From Actinacidiphila alni (GTDB taxonomy: Bacteria > Actinomycetota > Actinomycetes > Streptomycetales > Streptomycetaceae), in NCBI RefSeq assembly GCF_900112845.1, contig NZ_FONG01000011.1, forward strand, positions 186,001-250,000: a stretch of DNA of 64,000 nt, in the 5' to 3' direction. The translations under genes and the position numbers were made by a program. The notes under the pieces were generated by a model. The model worked only from the letters and a program-made list of their open reading frames with translations. It was not told the DNA's origin and did not search any database. Below are positions 48,873-57,183 of this stretch, one piece after another (position 1 is the first letter of the stretch; the number at the start of each line of letters is the position of its first letter).

Positions 48873-50312
48873 ATGACCGAGTTGCACGATCTGACGGCGG
48901 TGGAGCAGGCGGCGGCGGTGCGGGACGGCTCCCTGTCACCGGTGGAGCTGACCGAGCACTATCTGGAGCGGATCGACCGGCTCGACGCGGCGCTCGGCGC
49001 CTTCATCACGGTGACCCCGGAGATCGCCCGCAAGCAGGCCGCGGACGCCGAGGCGTGGGCGCTGGCCGCCCGCCGCGAGGGCGCCGCCGGCGAACTGCCG
49101 GTGCTGCACGGCGTCCCGGTGCCGGTGAAGGACCTCAACCTGGTGGCGGGCGTGCGCTGCACCTTCGGCTCGGCGGCCTTCGCCGAGTACGTGCCGGACA
49201 CCGACGACCATGTCGCGGTCCGCCTGCGCAAGGCGGGCACGATCCTGCTCGGCAAGACCAACACCCCCGAATTCGGCCTGCCCGGCTACACCGAGAACCG
49301 GCTGGCGCCGCCCGCCCGCACCCCGTGGGACCCGGACCGGTCGGCGGGCGGTTCGAGCGGCGGCGCCGCGGCGGCCGTGGCGGGCGGCCTGGCCCCGATC
49401 GCGCAGGGCAGTGACGGCGGCGGCTCGATCCGTATCCCGTCCTCGGCCTGCGGCCTGTTCGGCATCAAGCCGAGCCGCGGCCGGGTCAGTTCCGGCCCGC
49501 TGCTGCACGACGTGAGCGGGCTCAGCACCTCGGGCCCGATCGCCCGTACGGTCGCCGACGCGGCGGCGCTGCTCGACATCCTGGCCGGACCCGAACCGGG
49601 CATCCCCTACGGCGTCCCCGCGCTGCCGCCCGGCGAGACCTTCCTGTCGTACGCGCACCGCGAGCCGGGACCGCTGCGGATCGTGGTGCTCGCGGACCCG
49701 CCGGTGCCCGGCATCGGGCTGCACCCGGACTGCCGGGCCGCGGTCGACGACGCCGCCGTGCTGCTGCGCGAACTCGGCCACGACGTGGACGAGATGGCGC
49801 TGCCGGTGGACGACTCGATACGGCAGGCGTTCAACGCGGTGTGGGCGGTGATGGCCGCGGTCCGGCCGGTCGCCCCGCACGACGAGGAGCTGCTGATGCC
49901 GCTGACCCGGCATCTGCGGGCGGCCGGCCGCGAGGTGTCAGGCCCGGACTTCGCGAACGCCCTCTTCGCCTTCCGCACCCTCGGCCAGCTGATCGCCGAC
50001 GCGCTGCTGACCTCGTACGACGTCATCCTGTCGCCGACCCTCGCGCAGCCGCCCTCGCTGATCGGGGGCCTGCGCGACGACGCGGACCCGGCCGCCGAAT
50101 TCGACGCGATGGCGGCCTTCACGCCCTTCACCCCGCTCTACAACGCCACCGGGCAGCCCGCCGTCAGCGTGCCGCTGCACTGGACGGCGCAGGGGTTGCC
50201 CATCGGCGTGATGGCCGGCGGGCGGTACGGGGACGAGGCGACGCTGATCTCGCTGTCGGCGCAGCTGGAGCGGGCGCGGCCGTGGGCGGGCCGGCACCCG
50301 GAGGTCTGGTAG
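48873..50312 (+). CDS. Amidase-signature enzyme
   Basis: The 479-residue cytoplasmic enzyme has the Ser-cisSer-Lys triad: Lys in HGVPVPVKDLNL, the glycine/serine-rich GGSSGGAAAAVAGGLAP, and QGSDGGGSIRIPSS. It hydrolyses a carboxylic amide to acid and ammonia. AS enzymes include aryl and aliphatic amidases, so the substrate is unknown. It starts at ATG 48873 with GGAAGGCGGG upstream. The released acid could feed acyl-CoA genes downstream, but nothing in the sequence requires it. The MaoC gene follows after 136 bp with its own operator. Confidence 0.93.
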   Translation: MTELHDLTAVEQAAAVRDGSLSPVELTEHYLERIDRLDAALGAFITVTPEIARKQAADAEAWALAARREGAAGELPVLHGVPVPVKDLNLVAGVRCTFGSAAFAEYVPDTDDHVAVRLRKAGTILLGKTNTPEFGLPGYTENRLAPPARTPWDPDRSAGGSSGGAAAAVAGGLAPIAQGSDGGGSIRIPSSACGLFGIKPSRGRVSSGPLLHDVSGLSTSGPIARTVADAAALLDILAGPEPGIPYGVPALPPGETFLSYAHREPGPLRIVVLADPPVPGIGLHPDCRAAVDDAAVLLRELGHDVDEMALPVDDSIRQAFNAVWAVMAAVRPVAPHDEELLMPLTRHLRAAGREVSGPDFANALFAFRTLGQLIADALLTSYDVILSPTLAQPPSLIGGLRDDADPAAEFDAMAAFTPFTPLYNATGQPAVSVPLHWTAQGLPIGVMAGGRYGDEATLISLSAQLERARPWAGRHPEVW

Positions 50313-50389
50313 CGCGCGGGTGCGCGCGAGATTCGGGACCGGCCCGCCGTGATTGACACGCGGTGGCCCCGGAACCATGCTGAGACTCA

Positions 50390-50405
50390 CTGAGCAAGCG
50401 CTTGG
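50390..50405. promoter_or_regulatory. TetR operator upstream of the MaoC gene
   Basis: CTGAGCAAGCGCTTGG matches the 51623 site at 15 of 16 bases. It is 44 bp before the MaoC ATG. The AGCAAGCGCTT core is typical of acyl-CoA TetR operators. Confidence 0.75.
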
Positions 50406-50448
50406 AAACCTGCGCGCACCGTTCCTGACCGCCCCTGGAGGCCCCACC

Positions 50449-50910
50449 ATGCCGCAGCCCCGCATCTTCGCTTCGCCGGACGAACTCCGCGCCGCCGTCG
50501 GCGAGCAGCTCGGCCGGACCGAGTGGCTGGAGATCGACCAGAAGCGGATCGACCTGTTCGCCGAGGCCACCGGGGACCACCAGTGGATCCATGTCGACCC
50601 GGACAAGGCGGCGCTCGGCCCGTTCGGCGCGACGATCGCGCACGGCTTCCTGACGCTCTCCCTGATCCCGTCCCTGACCCCGCAGCTCATGCGCGTCGAG
50701 GGCGTGCGGATGGGCGTCAACTACGGCGTCAACAAAGTGCGTTTCCCCGCGCCCGTGCCGGTCGGCTCCCGGCTGCGCGCGACCGCCGAGATCGCCGACG
50801 TGAGCGAGGCGGGCGGCGGCATCCAGCTCACGACGAAGGTGACGATCGAGCGCGAGGGCGGCGACAAGCCGGTGTGCGTGGCGGAGACGGTGGCCCGCTT
50901 CTACCTCTAG
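50449..50910 (+). CDS. MaoC-like enoyl-CoA hydratase (hot-dog fold)
   Basis: The 153-residue protein is a single hot-dog domain with the hydratase motif GDHQWIHVDPDKAALGPFGATIAHGFLTLSLI, which keeps the catalytic Asp and His. It hydrates a 2-enoyl-CoA to R-3-hydroxyacyl-CoA. I chose the ATG at 50449 because CTGGAGG lies upstream and the N-terminus then matches family length. It converges on the TetR gene with 52 bp between stops. Both carry the same operator upstream, so TetR represses the hydratase and itself, probably until acyl-CoA is sensed. Confidence 0.92.
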   Translation: MPQPRIFASPDELRAAVGEQLGRTEWLEIDQKRIDLFAEATGDHQWIHVDPDKAALGPFGATIAHGFLTLSLIPSLTPQLMRVEGVRMGVNYGVNKVRFPAPVPVGSRLRATAEIADVSEAGGGIQLTTKVTIEREGGDKPVCVAETVARFYL

Positions 50911-50962
50911 GGCGTGTCTTGTGGATCTTGCCGGGGTCGCGGGGCCGGCCGGGCCGCCGGGC

Positions 50963-51577
50963 TCAGTCGGTGGCCCGCACCATGCGCAGTACGAGGTCGG
51001 CGTAGAGCGCGCCGACCTCGTCGGGTGTCCTGCGGCCGAGCGGGTTGAACCAGCGGGCCACGTCGATGCAGAGCGAGAGCACGGCCAGCGTCGTCCCGGA
51101 GATCTCGGGCACGTCGAATTCGCCCGCGGTGACGCCGTCCTTGATGATCGAGCGGATCGCGTCCTCGCTCTGCCGCCGCAGCGCCACGATCTCGGCGTGG
51201 TGCTCCTCGGCGAGCGCGCCGAGTTCGTACTGCACGACCCGGCCGGTGGTGTGGTGCTCGGCGTGCCAGCGGACGAAGACCCGGACAGCCGTCGCGAGCC
51301 GCTCGGCGGCGCTGCCCTCGGAGTCCCTGGCCTCGGCGAGCATGGCAAGCGACCGCAGGTGGCCGACCTTGCTGATCTGGTAGAGCAGCTCTTCCTTGGT
51401 CTTGTAGTGGATGTAGAGCGCGGCCGGGCTCATGCCGGCCCGCCCCGCGATGTCGCGGGTGGTCGTGGCGTGATAGCCGCGCTCGGCGAACGCCTGTACC
51501 GCCGCGATCACCAGCCGCCGCGCGGCATCGGGCGTGATGTCGCCCCACGCCTCGCCGGTTACCGCCTCCACGCTCAT
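50963..51577 (-). CDS. TetR-family regulator of MaoC
   Basis: The 204-residue protein has the HTH TTTRDIAGRAGMSPAALYIHYKTKEELLYQ and a long helical ligand domain of the acyl-CoA-sensing type. I chose the ATG at 51577 because GAGGAG lies 8 bp upstream; the earlier GTG at 51601 has no site. Its own upstream palindrome (51623-51638) is almost identical to that before the MaoC gene (50390-50405), so autoregulation and MaoC control are strongly supported by sequence. Confidence 0.93.
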   Translation of the reverse strand: MSVEAVTGEAWGDITPDAARRLVIAAVQAFAERGYHATTTRDIAGRAGMSPAALYIHYKTKEELLYQISKVGHLRSLAMLAEARDSEGSAAERLATAVRVFVRWHAEHHTTGRVVQYELGALAEEHHAEIVALRRQSEDAIRSIIKDGVTAGEFDVPEISGTTLAVLSLCIDVARWFNPLGRRTPDEVGALYADLVLRMVRATD

Positions 51578-51622
51578 CGCCTGCTCCTCGCCACCGGTCA
51601 CAGCGGCTACCTTATCGCGGAG

Positions 51623-51638
51623 CTGAGCAAGCGCTTAG
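51623..51638. promoter_or_regulatory. TetR operator upstream of its own gene
   Basis: CTGAGCAAGCGCTTAG lies 46 bp upstream of the TetR start and is nearly identical to the MaoC operator. Confidence 0.78.
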
Positions 51639-51650
51639 AGCATCCGGCCG

Positions 51651-51755
51651 CGGGACCGGGGATCCGGCCACGGGACCGGCGGCGGGACCGGCGGCAGGAC
51701 CGGCGATCCAGCCGCGGAACCGGCTACGGAACCGGCGGCGGAACCGGCGGCGGCA
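51651..51755. repeat. Degenerate 12-bp tandem repeat between TetR and acyl-CoA dehydrogenase
   Basis: About eight units related to gggaccggcggc / ggaaccggcggc fill the spacer and end 20 bp before the stop of the acyl-CoA dehydrogenase. Confidence 0.7.
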
Positions 51756-51774
51756 CAATCCCGTTCAGGGCGGT

Positions 51775-52929
51775 TCAGAAGGCCGAGACCCCGGTCAGCG
51801 CCCGTCCGATCAGCAGCTTGTGTATCTGACTGGTGCCCTCGTAGAGCGTCATGACGCGCGCGTCGCGCAACAGCTTGCCCGCCGGGTACTCGTCGATGTA
51901 GCCGTAGCCGCCGAAGACCTGGAGCGCGTTGTTGGCGCAGCGCACGGCGGCCTCGCCGGCGTAGAGCTTGGCGACCGACGACTCGGTGGCGAAGGGCAGC
52001 CCGCGGTCGATCAGGTCGGCGACCCGCCAGGTCAGCAGCCGCGCGGCGTCGACGTCCACGGCGATGTCGGCGAGCAGTTCCTGTACGAGCTGCCGCCCGG
52101 CGATCGGCGCGCCGAACTGCTCGCGCTCCCCCGCGTACGCCACCGCCGCGTCCAGGCACGCCTGGGCGATGCCGACGCAGCCCGCCGCGACCGACATCCG
52201 CCCCTTGGCCAGCGCGGACATCGCCACTGAGAAGCCCTTGCCCTCGGGGCCGAGCATCGCCGAGGCCGGTACGCGGACGCCGTCGAGCACCAGCTCCGCC
52301 GTCGCCTGCCCGCGCAGGCCGAGCTTGCCGTGGATCTCGCGGCGGGTCAGTCCCGGTGTGTCGGTCGGCACGAGGAAGGCGCTGACGCCCTTGTGCCCCT
52401 CGTCGGTCCGGCCGGTGCGGGCGAAGAGCAGCACGACATCGGCCCAGGTGCCGTTGGTGATGAACATCTTGCTGCCGGTGATCACGTACGCGTCGCCGTC
52501 GCGGACCGCGCGGGTGGTGAGATTCGCGGCGTCGGAGCCGGTCCCCGGCTCGGTCAGCCCGAAGCAGCCGACGGCGTCGCCCGCGGTGAGCCGGGGCAGC
52601 CAGTCCCGTTTCTGCGCCTCGCACCCCCAGTGCGCGATCGACTTGGCGACCAGGCCGAGCGAGACGGAGACGATGCCGCGCACCGAGGAGTCGCCCCGGC
52701 CCAGCTCCTCGGTGACCAGGCAGTAGGCGAGGTGGTCGCCGCCGGAGCCGCCGTACTCCTCGTCGATGGTCAGGCCCAGGAAGCCGAGCGCGCCGAGCTT
52801 CTTCACCACGGCCCGGTCCACGCTCTCCGCGCGGTCCCACTCCACCGCGTGCGGGGTGATCTCGCGGTCGGTGAAGTCCCTGGCCAGCGCCTTGGCGGCG
52901 GCTTGTTCCGCGGACAGTTCGAGATTCAC
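51775..52929 (-). CDS. Acyl-CoA dehydrogenase
   Basis: The 384-residue flavoenzyme has CFGLTEPGTGSDAANLTTRA (FAD), ITGSKMFITNGTWADV and the catalytic Glu region YEGTSQIHKLLIGR near the C-terminus. It oxidises saturated acyl-CoA to 2-enoyl-CoA and passes electrons to ETF. It differs clearly from the ACAD10/11-type enzyme at 37757. The ATG at 52929 is separated from the divergent TetR gene by a region holding AAACTA-N7-TAGTTT at 52981-52999. The same operator precedes the aldehyde dehydrogenase at 57007, so one TetR likely controls both. The substrate is unknown. Confidence 0.95.
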   Translation of the reverse strand: MNLELSAEQAAAKALARDFTDREITPHAVEWDRAESVDRAVVKKLGALGFLGLTIDEEYGGSGGDHLAYCLVTEELGRGDSSVRGIVSVSLGLVAKSIAHWGCEAQKRDWLPRLTAGDAVGCFGLTEPGTGSDAANLTTRAVRDGDAYVITGSKMFITNGTWADVVLLFARTGRTDEGHKGVSAFLVPTDTPGLTRREIHGKLGLRGQATAELVLDGVRVPASAMLGPEGKGFSVAMSALAKGRMSVAAGCVGIAQACLDAAVAYAGEREQFGAPIAGRQLVQELLADIAVDVDAARLLTWRVADLIDRGLPFATESSVAKLYAGEAAVRCANNALQVFGGYGYIDEYPAGKLLRDARVMTLYEGTSQIHKLLIGRALTGVSAF

Positions 52930-52980
52930 CGGGTCATCACCGTTATCACCGTCATCCGAGGGCCTTTCGGAACCGCTACG

Positions 52981-53020
52981 AAACTACCACCGCTAGTTTT
53001 TGGTCGGCAGCCTCTACTAT
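52981..53020. promoter_or_regulatory. TetR operator and leaderless promoter between acyl-CoA dehydrogenase and TetR
   Basis: The operator AAACTACCACCGCTAGTTT (52981-52999) has 6-bp arms AAACTA and TAGTTT. A TACTAT hexamer (53015-53020) lies 7 bp before the TetR ATG at 53028. This suits a leaderless transcript whose -35 region is covered by the operator. Confidence 0.75.
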
Positions 53021-53027
53021 GTGCCGC

Positions 53028-53654
53028 ATGGCCCGCCCCCGCAAGCCCCTCCTCAGCCGCGAGCGCATCGTCGCGGCGGCGCTCGCCCTCATCGACGAGG
53101 AGGGTCTGGCAGCCCTGTCGACGCGCCGGCTCGCGGCGGAACTGGGCGTGAGCGGTCCCTCGCTCTACAACCACTTCGCCACCAAGGAAGCGATCCTCGA
53201 CGCGGCGGCCGACACGGTCGTCACCCAGGTCGACCTGTCGATGTTCGGCGACGGCCGGGACTGGCGGCAGGCGCTGCTGGACTGGGGCCGCTCCTACCGG
53301 GCCGCCCTCACCGACCATCCGCACATCGTGCCGTTCCTCGCCGTCGGCCCGGGGCTGCGTCCGGCCGGGCTGCGGATGGCCGACGCGGTCTTCGGCGGCA
53401 TGGTCGAGGCGGGCTGGCCACCCGCCCAGGCCACCAGGATCGGCGCCCTGATGCGGTATTTCGTCACCGGCTCGGCGCTCGGCTCCTTCGCGGCCGGCTT
53501 CGTCGGCGACGCGGAGGTCTACGACCCCGCCGACTATCCGCACCTCGGGCAGGCCCATCTGCTGGCCAAGCACCAGCGGCAGATCGACGACGGCGCCTTC
53601 GAGACGGGGCTGCGTGCGCTGATCGACGGTCTCGCGGTGCAATTCCCGGGGTGA
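53028..53654 (+). CDS. TetR-family regulator (AAACTA operator type)
   Basis: The 208-residue protein has the HTH LSTRRLAAELGVSGPSLYNHFATKEAILD and a C-terminal ligand domain with YFVTGSALGSFAAGF. The ATG at 53028 has no ribosome site but a -10-like TACTAT 7 bp upstream, so translation is probably leaderless; the earlier ATG at 53019 would lie inside that promoter. The palindrome at 52981 is its likely operator and recurs before the aldehyde dehydrogenase gene, linking three genes. The inducer is probably an acyl-CoA or aldehyde-derived compound. Confidence 0.92.
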   Translation: MARPRKPLLSRERIVAAALALIDEEGLAALSTRRLAAELGVSGPSLYNHFATKEAILDAAADTVVTQVDLSMFGDGRDWRQALLDWGRSYRAALTDHPHIVPFLAVGPGLRPAGLRMADAVFGGMVEAGWPPAQATRIGALMRYFVTGSALGSFAAGFVGDAEVYDPADYPHLGQAHLLAKHQRQIDDGAFETGLRALIDGLAVQFPG

Positions 53655-53658
53655 CAGG

Positions 53659-54207
53659 ATGGCGCCCATGCTCTCCTCCGCCGCACCGGAACCCACCCAC
53701 GTACAGGTCAACTACCGCAAATACGACGGCACTCTGCACTGGAATCTGCGGATGCGGCGGCTCGGCGAGGACGAGCACGGCGTATGGCTCGGCCTCCCCG
53801 CCGACAGTGTGATGCGCAAGGGGCACGATCCCGAAGTGCCGCTCCCCGAGGCGCATGTGATCCTCTTCCCGCGCGACGCCTGGTGGACGGCCGTCTTCAA
53901 CGCGGCCCCGCGCAGCACCGAGATCTACTGCGACATCACCACGCCGCCGCGCTGGCCGTCGCCGGCCGAGGTCACGATGGTCGACCTCGACCTGGACGTG
54001 CTGCGCAAGCGCGGCGCCCCCGCGCCGATCCTGGTCGACGAGGACGAATTCGCCGAGCACCAGGTGCGGTACGGCTATCCCGCCGAGGTGATCGCCGCCG
54101 CCGAGGCCGCCGCGCGCTGGCTGATGGCCGCGGTGGCCGACGGGACCGGGCCCTTCGACGGCTCCCACCGACGCTGGCTGGCGATGGTCGACGGCGTCCA
54201 GGCGTAG
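53659..54207 (+). CDS. DUF402-family protein
   Basis: The 182-residue protein has the DUF402 beta-barrel (THVQVNYRKYDGTLHWNLRMRRLG, STEIYCDITTPPRWP, MVDLDLDVLRKRG, and VDEDEFAEH). The Asp/Glu residues of these motifs in the related nucleotide phosphatases bind metal, so a nucleoside tri/diphosphatase role is possible. It starts at ATG 53659, 5 bp after the TetR stop, so it is co-transcribed. Its last codons and stop lie at the first unit of a tandem repeat (54194-54283). Confidence 0.85.
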   Translation: MAPMLSSAAPEPTHVQVNYRKYDGTLHWNLRMRRLGEDEHGVWLGLPADSVMRKGHDPEVPLPEAHVILFPRDAWWTAVFNAAPRSTEIYCDITTPPRWPSPAEVTMVDLDLDVLRKRGAPAPILVDEDEFAEHQVRYGYPAEVIAAAEAAARWLMAAVADGTGPFDGSHRRWLAMVDGVQA

Positions 54208-54283
54208 GGCTCAGCGCGTCCAGGCATAGAGGCTCGGCGCCTCCAGGAGCAGGGGCTCGGCGCCTCCAGGCGTAGGGATCGGC
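54194..54283. repeat. 22-23-bp tandem repeat overlapping the DUF402 stop codon
   Basis: Four units (54194-54215, 54216-54238, 54239-54261, 54262-54283) follow the pattern gcgtccaggcgtagggctcggc with few changes. The DUF402 stop TAG is in the first unit, and TAG or related triplets recur in the others. Confidence 0.85.
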
Positions 54284-54305
54284 ACGTCCTGTCGGGCCTC
54301 GCGGG

Positions 54306-55388
54306 TCAGAACACCACCAGTGCCCGGCCGCCACGTCCGGCCGTCATCGCCTCGAAGGCGGCCGGGATCCCGTCGAGCGTGATCCGGTCGGTGACCATCG
54401 CGGACAGGTCGAGCCGGCCCGCCCGTACGTGCTCGGCCAGCACCGGCAGGTCCTTGGCCGGGTCGCAGTTGCCGTAGACGCAGCCGGAGAGCGTACGGCC
54501 GAAGTAGAAGAGTTCCAGCGCGGAGAAGGTGACCTGCTGGTCCTGGCCGCCGATGCCGACCACCGTCGTACGGCCGCCGCGCCGGGTGGCGGACCAGGCG
54601 GTGCGGATCGTGTCCGCGCGGCCGACGCACTCGATGGCCGCGTCGGTGCCGAAGCCGCCGCTGAGAGCCCGGATCCGCTTGGCCGTGTCCTCCCCGGCGA
54701 CGACGAAGTCGGTGGCGCCGGCGGCGAGCGCCAACTCCTCCTTGGCGGGCGCGACATCGACCGCGACGATCCGCCCGGCGCCCGCGATCCGCGCCGATTG
54801 GAGCACGGCGAGACCCACGCCGCCGACGCCGAAGACGGCGACGGTCTCGCCGGGCATGATCCGGGCCGCGTGGTGCACCGCGCCGTAGCCGGTGAGCACG
54901 GCGCAGCCGAGCAGCGCGGCGTCGGTGAGCGGCACCCCGTCGGGCAGCGGCAGGGCGGCGCTCGCGGCGACGACGGTCTCCTCGGCGAAGGCGGCGGTGC
55001 CGAGGCCGGGGTGGAGCGCGCTGCCGTCCGCGGCCAGCGCGGCGTACGGACGGCCCGCGGCCGTACCGGAGTTGGCGCACAGCCAGGGCTCGCCGAGGCC
55101 GCAGAAGTGGCACTCCCCGCAGGCGGGTGCCCAGTTGAGGACGACCCGGTCGCCGGGGGCGAGCCGGTCGACGCCCTCGCCGACGGAGACCACGGTGCCC
55201 GCGCCTTCGTGGCCGAGGACGGCGGGCGCCGGCTGGCGCAGCGTCCCGTTCGACAGCGACAGGTCGGAGTGGCAGACGCCGGCGGCGGCCAGCCGGACCC
55301 GGACCTGCCCGGGGCCGGGCTCCGGCAGGTCGATGTCGGCGACGGTCAGCGGCGCGTTGACGGCGGGCAGGACGGCTGCGCGTACCAC
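54306..55388 (-). CDS. Zinc-dependent alcohol dehydrogenase
   Basis: The 360-residue enzyme has catalytic zinc ligands in AAGVCHSDLSLSNG and GHEGAGTVVSVGEG, the structural zinc cysteines in PACGECHFCGLGEPWLC, and the NAD loop VFGVGGVGLAVLQSARIAGAGRIVAVD. It oxidises primary alcohols (or reduces aldehydes). It follows the aldehyde dehydrogenase gene on the same strand after a 135-bp repeat-rich gap, so the two could turn an alcohol into an acid under the AAACTA-type TetR. The ATG at 55388 has no strong ribosome site in view but fits family length. Confidence 0.94.
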   Translation of the reverse strand: MVRAAVLPAVNAPLTVADIDLPEPGPGQVRVRLAAAGVCHSDLSLSNGTLRQPAPAVLGHEGAGTVVSVGEGVDRLAPGDRVVLNWAPACGECHFCGLGEPWLCANSGTAAGRPYAALAADGSALHPGLGTAAFAEETVVAASAALPLPDGVPLTDAALLGCAVLTGYGAVHHAARIMPGETVAVFGVGGVGLAVLQSARIAGAGRIVAVDVAPAKEELALAAGATDFVVAGEDTAKRIRALSGGFGTDAAIECVGRADTIRTAWSATRRGGRTTVVGIGGQDQQVTFSALELFYFGRTLSGCVYGNCDPAKDLPVLAEHVRAGRLDLSAMVTDRITLDGIPAAFEAMTAGRGGRALVVF

Positions 55389-55523
55389 GGGGGCTCCTGG
55401 GGGCGGGCGGGATGCGGGGCGGATACGGGCGGTGCCGCCGAACGGTTACGGCCCGGCGGGCGCAGGCGGACGGCGACGGCGCGGGACCGGACGGCGGCAG
55501 CGCGGGTCCGGACGGCGGCGCGG

Positions 55524-56966
<1,443 letters not shown>

Positions 56967-57006
56967 CGTTGCCGCCCTCCGGGTCACCACTGCGTGTCCG
57001 ACGCCC

Positions 57007-57025
57007 AAACTAGCGCCGTTAGTTT
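57007..57025. promoter_or_regulatory. TetR operator upstream of aldehyde dehydrogenase
   Basis: AAACTAGCGCCGTTAGTTT has the same arms and most of the core of the 52981 operator. It is 41 bp before the chosen start. Confidence 0.78.
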
Positions 57026-57117
57026 TATGTGGCCAGCGTGCGCCGCGTGCCGTGAGTCACGTACGTCCGCTCCTGCGGTGTACCCCGCGCGGCGCCGGTC
57101 AGTACGCCCGCGGGTGC

Positions 57118-57171
57118 GCGATCTCAGGCCGGCGTGCGATCCCCGGCCGGCGTGCGATCTCCGGCCGGTGT
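57118..57171. repeat. 18-bp tandem repeat after the molybdopterin enzyme stop
   Basis: Three units (57118-57135, 57136-57153, 57154-57171) of gcgatctccggccggcgt end 12 bp from the stop of the oxidoreductase gene. Confidence 0.85.
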
Positions 57172-57183
57172 GCGGGGCGCGTG

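Noticed and set aside
54194-54283. Repeat array considered as a CRISPR
   Set aside because: Units are contiguous with no spacers and there are no cas genes. It is a minisatellite, as are those at 57118 and 59591.
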